Numbered from the stretch's first letter, positions 44,144 through 56,230 are shown. The stretch is DNA of 64,000 nt from Pseudopithomyces maydicus (GCA_026873275.1 JANTUC010000012.1:330001-394000), one strand, 5' to 3'. The notes: generated by a model from the sequence alone, not told the origin. Program-made: numbers and translations.

Positions 44144-47100
44144 ATGCAAAACTACGGACAGCACCAGGCGGGATACCAGCAGAGGCCCGGGAGTACCACA
44201 GGCTATGCGACGGCACCAGCGGTACCGCCGCCTTATGGAAGTGCGCATCCCCATCCCCCCGTCGCATAATGGAGCTCCCCGCTGACCCAGTGCACAGCGC
44301 CTCAAGGGTACCAGAGTGCCGCCCCTCAAACGCAGAGTCAGTGGGCACCACCCGCCCAAACACAGACGCCGGTGCAGCAGCAGCAATGGGGCCAGCCGCA
44401 ACAGCAGGCCGGAGCATACAATCCTGGCGTGTATGGAGCAATGCCAGGCGGGTACTCGCAGGTATGATCTTCCACAGCTACTGAACCACTGGACCGATGC
44501 TCATGCTGCATGCATGTAGAACCAGACCCCCGCCTCGAATCAATATCCTTCCCAGCAAGACGTGCCTCCTCCGCCGCCACCGAAACCCCACCAGCACCCC
44601 GCGCAAAGCTGGACACAGCAGAACAACTACGGAGCCCAGCAACCGGCCCAGGGCTATCAGGCGCCCCAGCAGAACACTGGCTACCCACCGACAAGCCAGC
44701 AAGGTGGATATGGGCAGCAGAGCGGGTATCCGACCCACGGCGCAGCATCTGGGGCATCGTACTTCCCGGCCTCACAGGCACAGACACAGACACCGACACC
44801 GCAGGCGGGAGGAAGACCCGGCTCTATGTACGGTGCTGATCAGGGAGGGACATATTCGACGCCCTCCTCGGCGGTCGCGCAGCATCCTCCCAACTCGGTG
44901 CTGAGTCCGAATGAACAGAACCCCGCCTATGTTCCTCCCTCGCTCACCGGGCAGGGTGTCCAGTCATACACACCCGCGAACACAAATCCCATGCCTGGCG
45001 TATATGTGCCACCGCCTCCCGACACACCAGCTTGGCAGCAAGCATCGCATGCACCGTTGCAAGGGGGAAGTTCAAATACACCAAGCCTGCGCCTGATCCT
45101 CATTCCTATACACAAGGCGGTTCGTCGATGTACGGACAGGGGCAGTACGGACAGCAACCGGGACAGCAAGCGCCGCAACACGGACAAGATCAGTACCCTC
45201 CTACTGGCCAAGCCCCGCCGCCAGCGCAATATGGACAGCCTGCTCAGAATAGCTACCCGCAAGGTCAGTCCCAACAGCAAGGTCTGTATGGCGATAATAC
45301 GCAGCAACAGCCGGCGCAACAAGGCCTGCCAAATCAGCAACAACAATTCACGGGACAGCCTGCTCCGCCATACCAGCATTCTCAAGACCAGCATAGCCAG
45401 TCTCAACCTTACCAGCAGCAATCCCAAAACCAGTGGCAACCGACGCCCCCGGCGGCTCAAGGCTTCTCGCAGCACCAAGCCAACGCAGAGTCTTCATATG
45501 GTGGGCAGCAGCATACATGGCAGCCGACACACCAGACCCAGGGGTCTGAATCTACACAAGGCATCCAGGCGCCCACACCAGTCAATGGGCATACTGGAAC
45601 AACCCCACCGGGCTTTGTCCAGGAACCGAGCCCGCAGAGCCAGCCTGTCTCTCCAATACAGAACCGCTTCAGCACAGGTCTATCTGGTCCAGTAAGGACC
45701 GGGTCTGTCAGTTCCATAGCCCTTGGCGCCATACATGCACAACGGGCAGGTAATCGAACAGAGTCACCCAAACCTGTTCCGCCTCCATCTCATCAAGCAA
45801 CAAAATTCAGTGCACTGGGGACTGGTGGTCCGTCGGACTGGGAGCATTTTGGTGGAGCCGAGGAGGTTGACGACGAGGAGCTTTTTGCACCGAAAAAGGA
45901 CGGCAGACAGGGTGTGCCGGTGCAATTAGACAGTGTCGAAGTGCCGCCTCAGGTCTCCCCACCTCAAACAGAAAGTGAATGGCCTACGCCGCCAGTGCAG
46001 CCGATTACAACAAACATTCCGAATCGTGACACTTATCAGCCCACACCTCCACCAAACTTATCAAGTCAGCGTCCACCTATGCAGCCGCCACAGCAGGGTG
46101 CTTCCAGGGCCGATGTCCCACCAGCTGCGCATACAATGCAGACTCAACAAGGCTTCGTTATGGACGATGCAATGGTCGCTCCATTAAGGATTTCGCGACC
46201 GTCTTCACAACGAAATACGCCAGCGCAACAGCAAGCACGCCATCAGCCACCGCCCCAAGCGGAAGGAAGTTTCAATAACAATAATTTCGCGCCCGCTGCA
46301 CCACTCATTGACCCCCAAGCACACGCGGCTCTTGCTGCTGAGCTCAAAGAAAAGGGTGAAAGTTTGGAACGCTTGAGAACGGACTTCGAGAATGAAAAGG
46401 CTAAACTTCACGCAGAGGTGGAGCAGCTAAAGGCTGTCATCGAGACGACAAAAACACATGCTGAATACGAGAGAAATGTCTTGACCGAGCAGATCGACAC
46501 CATGAAATCGACCGCCGAGCAAACGAAGACCAACTCTGATGCGTTGGCCAAAGAGAAAGACTCTACAATCGAACGATTAAAGGAAGATGGTGAAGGCAAA
46601 GCAGATACAATCAAAGAAAAAGATGCCGAGATCGCGCGATTACGAGAGGAAGCCAAGGCGAAGGAAGACACCATCTCGAAGGGCCATGATTTCGTTGATA
46701 ATCTCAAAAGGCAGGTGGAAGTCAAAGATGGCGAGATCAGCAATCTCAAACAGCAAATCGAAAACAATCAAACCGCAGAGCGCCTAGCCACCGACCTGAG
46801 GCAACAGCTGGAGGCAGAAAAGTCAAAAGAAGTACCCAAACCCACACCCGCAATGCTTGTTTCAGATCTCGATTCATGGTATGCGGGATCGCTGGAAAGA
46901 TACATCGCAATGCTGCGAAACGAAGCACATGAAGCCGTGGTGGAGGACAAGATCAAGGTTTTCACCAGTTTCTTGAAAGCTGAGTCCAGCGCCCGAGGTA
47001 TCGATTACTACAGCGCGCCTCCACCACAGGAAAATCAGCAGCAGAACAACGGTCAACCACTTCCCGTAACGCAAAGGGATCATACCACGTCTTCCAATGA

Positions 47101-48829
47101 CAATGACATGAAAGTCAAGGTGCCCGCCGCGGAACCATTCGACGAGGACGATATACAGTATAGTCCTGGCGGTCGACCAATAGTTCAACATAGACCAACC
47201 CTAAAGCCTGAAGAGTCTGTTCGCACCCAACAGACATTTAACGCTCCCAGTAATGCAACTGGAATACTTACACCGACAAGTTCCCAGGACGATGGCTTCA
47301 ACAAAACACCCACGCCCGTACAGTCGCCCCCAGTGGAACAATCACATTACAAAGCATACGTGCCGGCAAGTGTTACTCAATCCGATTTTGGGCAAACAGT
47401 ACATCGCCAGTCTGTCTCTTCAGCCACTCCTCCAGCTTTGAACCCAACTCTCTCATATGGGAACAAGAAAGACGAGGTCTTCTTTGGTGCATCCCCGGCC
47501 ACTAGATCACTTACCAGTAGACCGAATACCGGTGATGGTACTCCTCCAGATGCATTCGTACCAGCACCATTGTCTACCCAGCGCCCGCTAGCTTTAGCTA
47601 CAAGGGCGCCACCGAAGGGAAATCCAGCTGAGAGACTAACAAGCCTGCTTCCAGCCAAGGTAGGTGTGCCTGTCCCGAACCCACAGCTCGAAAAGGTCCG
47701 CAACACGCTTTCCAGCGCCCTCGCAGAAATCCCATCTCTTGTGGACTTGACCACTCCTTGGGATAAATCAGCAAGTGTGATTCGCAGGAAGAACGATGCA
47801 GCGCGCCGTAAGCGTCAAGAAGAATCGGAGGAACACACCGATCAGCTTTTCAACGATCATGAGATTTCGTACGCAGACATCGCAGTCATCGAGGACGAGT
47901 TCAAGGAAAAGGAACTCAAGCTCAAATCTGATGAAGATCGAGATGAGTACAAGTCTTACGTTGAGGCGGTGTTTGATAAAGTCTACGACGGTCTGCAGCA
48001 GCAGATCAAAGAACTGATGGATCTGTACATCGAGGTCGAGAGCATACTTCCAACGGCGGTATCTGGCAGGAAGAGCTTCGAAGGAAGCGACGCCGCGATA
48101 ACAGAGAACTGTCTCAAGCTGATGGAGGATCTATTCGAAGCGATTGAGCAACGGCACGAAAAGGTCGTCGAATCGGTCGCAGAACGAGACAAGCGGTACA
48201 AGAAGACCGAGATCCAACCCCTATACGCGGCAGGGAACATCACGAAGATGAAACAAGTGGAAAATCACTTCGCCAACGCCGAGAAAGACGCTGCGCTGCA
48301 CGCCCGCGACGAAAAGGCCGCTCGCGTCGACGACTTCGTACACATGGTCGAGGAAACAGTCATCGCAGCCGTCGGCGTCGAGCAGCAAGAAATCCAAGAC
48401 ATCATCGAAGCCACCCGCGATCTACCCCCTTCGCCCGACAACGAAAAGCTCCTCACGCGCGCAAAAGAGACGGTCCTCGCGCTCAGCGATTCCTCAAAGG
48501 CCCTCCTCCAGCTCCTCAACGACGTCGAGATGGACGTCGGTGGCTCCGTCCTAGAAGCCCAGCTCGCAGCCGCCAAGGCCGAAAAGCAAGCCGACAAGGT
48601 TGCTGCGCTCGAGAAGCAGATTGCAGACCGCGAGGCGGCGTTGAAGGACGAGTTTAAGAGGAAGGAGTCGGTGCTTGATCAGGATCGCAGCGTCATCGAA
48701 GAGGTGATTGTGGCCAAGGCGAACCAGCCTGCTGAGGGAGGCGGCGTGGCGCTCAGCGAGGAGGAGTTGAAGAAGGAGAGGCTTAGCAAGGCGCTGGAGG
48801 AGGCGAAGCGGAGGAATGGGGACCTGTAG
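44144..48829 (+). CDS. large Q/P-rich coiled-coil protein, unknown function
   Basis: Exons 44144-44221, 44291-44461 and 44520-48829, with the first intron (69 bp, GTACCG...CCAG) less certain because its 5' site is weak; it is needed to remove an in-frame TAA. A second break is the five-G run at 45063-45067: one more G joins the upstream frame (...HAPLQGG) to the 1265-codon frame (KFKYTKPAPDPHSY...). With that base the total is 1519 residues and divisible by three. Residues 1-680 are Gln, Pro, Gly and Tyr-rich (prion-like). 684-853 is a heptad-rich coiled coil. 853-1137 is a disordered linker. 1137-1519 is helical with a second coiled coil, ending in NGDL. I do not recognise the family. Condensate or cytoskeletal scaffold roles would be guesses. 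Confidence 0.75.
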
Positions 48830-51015
48830 GCGAGGGCTTTGTATCAAGTTGTGTGTGTACATGTTGACTGACTGACTTTGGCATACTTTGATGTTTCTGC
48901 GATGCATGTTGAGTTATGTGTATATATGAGCCATGACGTTCGCTGAGATGTTAGATACCAATTCCTTGTAATGTTTTCGTTATGAAGTTCCTAAGCATGT
49001 GCTTTGCCTGCAGTGATAGCTTTTTGGACTCTTCCTTCTGTGGTCCGAATCTACCTCCACCTATGCTATGTAGGAACTGCAATGGATGAAAGCTCCGGGC
49101 ATATTACCTTGGCAGTACGCTGCCCACATTAAAGAGGCCAGCTGCCAACGGCGAAACAATGTAGACGTGATATCAAAAGCACTGCTTGTACAGCCCATGG
49201 TCCATGGATAGATTTTAGTCACGCGCGCAGTATGGCAGGCACCCGACTCTTCGCAAGAAACAATACTTGGACGAGTCTGGATCCATACTCGACTGCATCC
49301 ATGGATAATTTTAGCTGTACTGTAGCATGAAGTGTGACTTCCTCAGCGTCTGAGAGCAGCACATTAGCAGGGCTGGCTGTAAATCATCTGCACAGCCCAT
49401 AGGCACACAGCCGCCATAAATGTATCCCCATACAAGACACCCACGTCCTTTCTGCACCCATGAAAGCAGCACCTGTATCACCAGCCTCCATCCATAAGTC
49501 AAACGGCGTCGCACCTACGCTGGCCGTAAGGTGTAGCTTCCCTCCCCACTGTCCGTAGGCCGCTACCTCGCGCCTGCCTTCACTGTCCCACCACCGCGCA
49601 CCTGCGCACCTGCCCCGCGCTTTCCTTGCCGCACTTAATCTCTCAACACTTTTTTGTCTATATCCAGCCTTTTGTAGGTGTATATATATTATTCCGTTAG
49701 AGATTATACCATCCAATGATCCGCTTGCGGTGAGGATAGCTCAAAGGTAATACATCCCCCGTCCTTCCCCCCGCACGTGCCCTTGCCCCAACCCCCGGCG
49801 CGTGCGGCCCCTTTTTGCGCCTGTTCGAGTCGGGGTAGAGACGTGTGGGAGGCCTTTCTTTTGGGGCATGGCGGGTGGTGTGAATGTGCCTGGGGAACTA
49901 CGCGTGTGCTTGTTTTCTTTTTGTACTGTGTGTGATATATTATTGCTATATGTATGTTTGTATATCTGCTATTGAGGTACTGCTATATTTAGCTCCGTGA
50001 GGCCGGTGATGTTGGCGCCTGCCCGCCTGCCCGCCTGCCCGCCATGCTCCATCTAACTAAGGTGACGGTGCTCTTGATTGCGGCAGGGGCGCGGTCGTGA
50101 GAGGACATTGTGATTTGTCGACGAAGAACATATGTAGCCTTCCACTACATCCTTTTGATTGTCGAAGGTAGACAATGATTGTACTGCACAGTTGCAACAG
50201 CATATATAAAAACAGTCTTGGGGAAAGTCGACTAATCAGCCAAGGACGTTGCGAACCATCTCCATGCTCCCGACTTCGAGCGCACTAGATAATACACTCA
50301 ACAATATCCCCGCTGCTACGGGCCATCCCAAATGTGAGGCACAAGATTCAGTTGTTGTTTGCAAAACGAGCGGGCGGGCACGCGTCTTGTACATGAACAG
50401 GCAATTCTCGAGCTTTCGCTATCTAACGCGTGACATGTAAATATTACGGCAGGTAGGTCCCATCTTCCAGCTTAAGCCTCAGAACTACTTGTCAAGATGT
50501 GTCTCTGGCGTTCCTGCATGCCTTGGCATTATCGACAAGATACAGAGGGCTTCTGTTACTACGACTTTTAGTATTGCAGATTTGATCAAAATTATTGTCT
50601 GGAGAAGAGCAGTTGTAGCGGGATACTACATAAAAGGTCTAATATCGTGCGTTCTACTCGTCATATCCATCTACCCACCTTGCTACAATCCAGGGTCGAT
50701 GTACCCAACCTCAAGACCAGTCCAATCCCCAACACTCACCAACCCACCCCAAGAGCCTGTCTTCCTCTAGCCCTACACCATGATCACACGCGAGCCGTCA
50801 TGCAAGCGAGCTTCCATGGGGGCGAAAAATAACCCCTCGCGTAGCCTTATCATGACGACCTCCTGCATGACGTCGCTACCCTGCATACAAACATGCTCCA
50901 ATCAAACCAACCACACCATCATTTAGTAGGACGCCCTATGCCCCCTTAAGATCTTGATACATGCATCCTCAGAAGCCCCACTCCTACTTCCTCGAGAACC
51001 AGCCTCACTCCAACG
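48830..51015. other. intergenic with SINE-like element
   Basis: No supported gene between the coiled-coil gene and the cysteine-repeat gene. An S1 element lies at 49660-49860, and a CCTGCCCG microsatellite (three to four units) at about 50020-50043. 50600-51000 is probably the promoter of the cysteine-repeat gene; no clear TATA box. Confidence 0.4.
49660..49860 (+). mobile_element. tRNA-derived SINE-like element S1, copy 3
   Basis: Plus-strand order: GTGTATATATATTATTCC, GTTAGAGATTATACC, then GGATAGCTCAAAGGTAATAC, a very good pol III A-box (TAGCTCAAAGG, about 49736), then CTTTTTGCGCCTGTTCGAGTC, a good B-box (GTTCGAGTC, about 49825). A-to-B spacing is about 85 bp, too long for a plain tRNA, and acceptor and T stems do not pair well. 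Shares block order with 39430-39650 and 26990-27260 (reversed). Confidence 0.5.
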
Positions 51016-51410
51016 ATGGGCTGCTCGCAATCCTCCCCAAAGGAAACGCCCCAGGCGCTCTCGGGCCACAACAACAACTGCACGAACTGCACGGACTGCT
51101 CGTTGTAAATGCTTCCATTTCTTGCATTGTATTCGCCATGCTTGCTTACACACTGCAGCTGTAACGATTGCAAAGACTGCGTGCGGTGCGAGCACTGCAA
51201 TGATTGCGAGGGATGCGAGGATAGTAAGAAGTATGCATAGATACATACATCTATACTATACACACACGCGCCTGGTGAAGCTATGCTGGTGGATGCTGAC
51301 CCCTGGATACATACAGCCTTGATAACTGCGTCGATTGCATCAACTGCACGAATTGCAACAATTGCTCTGGGCTGAAGGATCGGCATAATGAGAATGATGT
51401 GCATGCTTGA
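51016..51410 (+). CDS. CxxC-register protein, lipidation-type N-terminus
   Basis: Exons 51016-51104, 51159-51230 and 51317-51410 give 84 residues. Introns are 54 bp (GTAAAT...GCAG) and 86 bp (GTATGC...ACAG). These sites were chosen over nearby alternatives because only they keep the frame and the repeat. The N-terminus MGCSQSSPKE fits N-myristoylation at G2 with palmitoylation at C3. Then 15 cysteines stand at every third position: 22, 25, 28, 31, 34, 37, 40, 43, 46, 49 and, after one nine-residue step, 58, 61, 64, 67, 70. Spacer pairs are mostly Asn, Asp, Thr, Lys, Glu. The tail is SGLKDRHNENDVHA. There is no secretion signal. A membrane-tethered metal-binding or redox protein is the inference; I know no named domain for it. 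It converges with the chromodomain gene. Confidence 0.8.
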
Positions 51411-51585
51411 GCGGTGGGGCAACAAGGCGAGTTGGTTACGGTGTTGATGATTGTAGGTAGGGTATGTGATATACATTGTATGGGCCATCTGCAGAAGTGG
51501 GTAGCTATTCCCGTCTCCGCCGCACCACATTGATTCATACATAAAGCGTGATAGTCGTCTCTCGTCGTTTCCCCTCCACGCCGCG

Positions 51586-53190
51586 TCATCGCACGGCTTG
51601 TTTCCCCTTCGTCCGGAAGAGACGCTCGTTGTACTTGGTGACCAGCTCCCGCGCACCCGAGAGATCATCCTCGGGCAGCCAGTCGCTTTTGTCGTCGTAG
51701 CCCTCCCACTTGACGAGATAGTACTTTTTCCCGTTCTCGTACGAGTGCGATACTATGGATTCGACCACGTACTCTTCCTCGCTGTCGATCATCTCCACGT
51801 CGCCGTTTTCCTCGTAGCGATTGTCGTTGGACGCCGCGAGGTCCGGAGTCTCCTCTATCTCGGAGCGAAGTTGTGCGTTAGCTGCGTGGGCATCGGTCTC
51901 GTCATCGGAGGTACTGGACTCATTCGCATTGAGTGGGTCGGTGCTGGAGGACGAGCGCGTATGTGTAGTCGGCTGCTTCGCCCACGAGTGAAGTAGTCCT
52001 GGCCGGGACGACTCGGGGGCGCGCGTGGACGACGTGCTTTCTGTTCTCTGCCGTTTTGTGCGATGCTGATCCATGTCATCGATGTTCTCGCTTCCCTCGC
52101 TCTCTTCGCCATCTTCATCCATATCGAAAAATTGCTGCCCGCGGATATCGTATTCGAGCCCAGGCTGTGCCGTACCGCTTGAAATAGAACGCGCACTTCG
52201 TTGTTCTTCGTCGTCAGAGGCTGAGCGCTCATCGGCGGGCGATTCTCGGGCAGGCAACAGATGGGGTGGTATCAGCGTCTTTGAAAGCCGCCGGTGCATT
52301 GCAACAGGTGAGAGGGGCAAGGCGCTGTTTGCGACGAAAGAGCTCCTTGCGAAATTCGGAGAAGACGGCTTCGAAAGCGCAGCCTCTTCCGCTTCGTCGT
52401 CGTCTGACGTCTCTAGCATTGCCGCCTCCAGTAGCTCTTGTTCCGTCAGACCCTGGTACACCTCTTCGGGGTCTGCGTCATCGTCCGTGGTAGTAGCGAC
52501 GTCGCCTCGACCCAGCCACGATCCTCGCGCTCTTCCTCGTCCTCTGCCTCTGCCTCTCCCTGACCCTCTCGGTCTCCCTCTCCCGCGTTTCGGCACCTCC
52601 GCACTGCCCAGCTCCAAGTTTTCCAGCAATGCGATGCCCTTACTTATGCCAGGCTCCCGGAAGTTCTTCTGCAGTCTGCGTTTTGCAAGCTCCTCCGCTT
52701 CTGCTCTTCTGGCAATCTCCTCAGCTCGTGCTTGCTGCGCATAGTCCTCCTGCTCGTAGCGCTCGAGTTCGCGACGGGACACATATTTGAGGATTTGGCT
52801 CATCTCGACCTGCGCGATCTCTTCGCGGGGCTCTGTAGCTTCGTGCGCATCCTTGGACTCGTCGCGGTCGTACGTGATTCGGACATTGTAGTAGTATCGC
52901 GTAAAACCCTCTATTTGGCGCCGGTCTATGATCGAGGACTGCGCGAATGGAATAGGGCATGTGTTCGGGAGGGTTCGCGTAATGACCGGTGGTTCGTTGT
53001 GCGGGCGAAACAGCTCTTCGTAAATCTCCGGACCAGGTTTGTATATGGTATATTGGTACTGCGCTTGAGATGAGTAATTTTGGCGGTTTCAAAAGAACAG
53101 AGCCCGACTTACTGGCTTCGAGCCGGGTTTATTCTTGGAGCCGCGTGGTCTGCCGCGTCCGCGACCCGTGCTGCTTCCTCTCACGGACAT
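51586..53190 (-). CDS. chromodomain and AT-hook protein
   Basis: Exons 53190-53113 and 53058-51586 flank a 54 bp intron (GTAAGT...GCAG), giving 516 residues. An AT-hook-like GRGRGRPRGSKNKPG lies at residues 9-23 and a larger GRGRPRG/GRGRGR tract near residue 185. The middle is acidic and serine-rich. The chromodomain is at the very C-terminus (about 455-505: EEEYVVESIVSHSYENGKKY, then LVKWEGYDDKSDWLPEDDL), with the aromatic residues Y, W and W that would form the methyl-lysine cage. It probably binds methylated histone H3 and AT-rich DNA in chromatin. This is not a canonical HP1, as no chromoshadow domain is visible. Start and intron are well supported. Confidence 0.9.
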
Positions 53191-53524
53191 ATTGCGCCCA
53201 GAAAACTGAACCGACGAGGGCGAAGAGACGCGAAGAGCTGTGGAGCTGTGTCCTGAGGCAAATTGGTGGCTATAATGAGTGTCATGGTGGGCAAGCTATG
53301 GTTGTAATTCCGCGCGCAAACGCGAAACAGGTGAGAGCAAAACCACGCTTACCTAATTAGCTCTATCAACTCGCCTCTTCCACAACATCACCAAGGCATG
53401 TACTTCACATGTGAGAGCGGTCGATCGGAAACCTAAAAAAATAATGTGCTTGATTCATGTCATCTATCAATGTTCTCATTACTTCATGAGGCACCACAAC
53501 GCCAGTCACTACCCTAAGATACCA

Positions 53525-54150
53525 CTACGAACGCTGACCCTGGCTTCCCTCGGTGCCGCTCCTGAAGCCCAATAACTTGCGCTTCATGTCCGCGTCGTAC
53601 GCCCTGCTTCGCTTTATATAGTGTCAGAGTAGTTTCTTTGTAGGCCTGCCTGTGGTAACTTACGTCGGTCGCACTTTCCAGGCGGACACCTGGGCCTTGC
53701 GTGTTGGCCCTGTCGATATCGTCGGTCATGAGGAGAAACTCACTGTCCGACGCATTGCGGACGGCATTGGCGAGGGCAGTGTAATCTTGGTGGAAACCCC
53801 GTACTGGAGGCAGAATCGCAAGTTTGGGCGGATCCATCTTCCTGTACCCCATGTTTGCGAGAGCGGTGGCCAAATCTGCGTCTTTCCATAGGAGAAAGTT
53901 TTTTCCCCGGAGCAGAGGTACATGATGTACCATTCAGGAGCTGCGGAAACTGGCTTGCCCCAAAAGGGGCCTTCGCTGAAGTGGTGGACCGTCTCTTTCA
54001 AGACGGGTTTTTCGATTGGTTCGTATCTGCGAAGAGTCAGTTGAGGCAGCGAGCGAATAGTATGAAAGCTTACTGGTACGCCGCTTGCGGGCGAGACTCA
54101 TGAGCAGGCTGCGACAAGAGACGTCTTTGATCCTGGCGTCTAGTAAACAT
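53525..54150 (-). CDS. 175-residue protein of unknown function
   Basis: Exons 54150-54074, 54026-53664 and 53611-53525. Introns are 46 bp (GTAAGC...CTGAC...GCAG) and 52 bp (GTAAGT...CTGAC...AAAG). The second exon changes frame at a T6C4 run on the plus strand (53899-53908): the reading goes from ...APEWYIMYLCSGEK to NFLLWKDADLATAL. One extra base in the A or G run joins them, and then all phases fit (175 residues). The N-terminus (MFTRRQDQRRLLSQ) is basic and could be a mitochondrial presequence. The middle is mixed alpha/beta and the end is basic and glycine-rich (KRKLLGFRSGTEG). No domain recognised. Confidence 0.6.
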
Positions 54151-54574
54151 TGTGTGTGTTGCGGCGGTGCGGTATGACTTGGTTTGTTCGAGCTGGTACA
54201 GGTAGTCTGGTAGAAAGATTAGTCTCGGAGAAAGACAGAGTATCAGAGGAAGCCTGTTCGGTTGATGCATAGTGGTGTCAAGGTATTGAATGAGAGTTCT
54301 GGTCAGATGAGCCAACAGTGAGGAATGGCAGCCGCGCTAGTGACCAGTACGGGAGGAGCAGCTACCTTGTGAAGGCGAGACGGTGAACCGAAGCTGTTCA
54401 AATCACCTTGACCGGGCTCAATATGGCTAGACAATCTCAACCTCTGACCGACCTCAGTGTAGGAAGTTGCGGTCATCTAGACACGACAAAACTATTCGTG
54501 CTCTGCCAGAGTAGTGGTACAAGAACGCTGGAGGAAATCTGTACACTCTCAATGTGAAGAGTGGACATGGACGT

Positions 54575-56230
54575 ACCGTTCTTATTCCGCAGTGTTCATG
54601 GTTCCATTGAACTTCGGTTCCTCAAATCTGTGGCCATATGTGAGGTAGTACATTCCAGGAAGAATTATGGACAGGGCAATGATAGCAGTGACATTGTTGA
54701 TAGAGTTAGCATTGAGTGGAATAGCGTCCGGGAAATAGAAAACCATGTTCGTGACCTAGACGAAGATGACGGGGATTATGTTGCACGGATACCCTCGTTT
54801 TCCAAGTTTGAAAGGCGACTCATGGCTCTGATATTGTGTAAGTGTAGGTAGTCCACGGAAGGATTAGGACCGTGTCGGAATAGCTTGGGAAAGGCTCAGC
54901 AGTATCGTACAGCTGCTTAGTTAGATAGGTGTTGAAGGCGACCGTTCGCCCAGGTACGATATAGGCCGCAGACGAGATTGAACGGTTGAATGAAAACGAT
55001 GGACTTAATGGGTACGTCGGGACGAGGGTGGATACGACCGAAGAAGGACGGAAATATCATTGTTCTTTTATCACGCGCGATTGCGTACAACAGCCGACTC
55101 CCATAAGTTTGGCTTCCCATGACCCCGCTGATCCATCGAGCAGATTGCCGATATGGTGGACACAAGTCAGCGCTAGCACGACTTCTTGTTGCGAGGTACA
55201 CCAGCAGTACGATGGGCTGGCCCGTTGACGACAAGAGCACCGAACTTGGGTCGAAAAGGCAGAAGAGCATGGCAAGAATGAAGGCGGTGCCATTGCCATT
55301 GTTAGCCAGAGCTACCATCAAAGAGCCGATCGACTTGCGTGTAGTGTCACCCACAACGACTGCCAGCATCGTTGCTGCTCGCTCATCGACTCAGCTTCAG
55401 CATCTCCTCGGCCATATGCAATACGATATCTTATCTGATCAACCAAAGTGCCCTTTGTAATGTCCTAGGGTCCACGTAACGCCGTGGCTATATCCGATTC
55501 GTTTGCGAAAGACGTGAAAAGATCTAGCAGTTGTAAATTCGTCGCGGGCGCTGGTACATGCGAGGATCGCGACGGGGATGATCGCACAGGCAGCGACTGA
55601 CCAGTAGAGCATATCGGTGTTGTAATTCCGAGAAGCTTGTTGGCGTACAAGCTGGCAGAGGTCCCATACGTTGGAACGGCAACCGTCGTTAGACATGTCT
55701 GCCAAGGTCGGAACTGTACTCAAGCTCGCTGAGAACATACTGACCTTCCACGGTTGTATTAAGTATGTGTCACCCGAATTAACCACCGTGGCAGTGGGGA
55801 AGAACTGAGCAGCAAAGACGGCTTCAGTCGTCATGACCAGCGTGAGCTATCCCGTATTCGCCCATCCGCACCAGAAAGGAGCGATGACCTTCCACGTCCT
55901 AGAACCCAGAGAATAGGTGAGATGGCATTGACTGGCCCTGTTAAGTAGACACGTACCAGCTCTCGCTGGAAAGACCTACCCGCCGGCAGTCTCCAGGCTA
56001 GCCGTAAGGCATAGAGTACCAAAGATGCAGAGGATGAAATCGTATAAGAGAGCTACCGAGCCGCCGGATGGCACGAACATACCTAGTGTTGCAGCTGAGA
56101 AAGTCCATGTACTACGTCGCTGTCGATTGTCGCAACCACCTTATGATACGAAAACGACGTGCGCGAGAATGGCAAAGCTAAACACCACCACCATGTTCAG
56201 TTTGCTAATCCGCGCAAAGCCGCGCTAAGC
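54575..56230 (-). pseudogene. decayed amino-acid permease (APC superfamily)
   Basis: Fragments in all three minus-strand frames recall fungal amino-acid/GABA permeases, in the right order: LTGPVNAISPILWVLG near 55920; ARDEFTTARSFHVF... GYSHGVTWTLGH near 55480-55560; AMLFCLFDPSSVLLSSTGQP near 55230; SGVMGSQTYGSRLLYAIARD near 55090; PDVPIKSIVFIQPFNLVCGL near 54980; and VTNMVFYFPDAIPLNANSIN... GHRFEEPKFNG down to about 54585. These are parts of the twelve-helix transporter. Frameshifts, in-frame stops and missing segments separate them, so no full-length protein can be made. GC content is normal, so decay by indels rather than heavy RIP. Confidence 0.8.

Noticed and set aside
49720..49850. Functional tRNA gene
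   Set aside because: Good A- and B-boxes, but they are about 85 bp apart, the acceptor and T stems do not pair well and no anticodon arm forms. Kept as a SINE-like element.
50946..51668. 240-codon minus-strand open frame over the cysteine-repeat gene
   Set aside because: It is open largely because the opposite strand is a TGC/AAC-rich coding repeat. It overlaps both the spliced gene at 51016-51410 and the chromodomain gene end, and has no domain.
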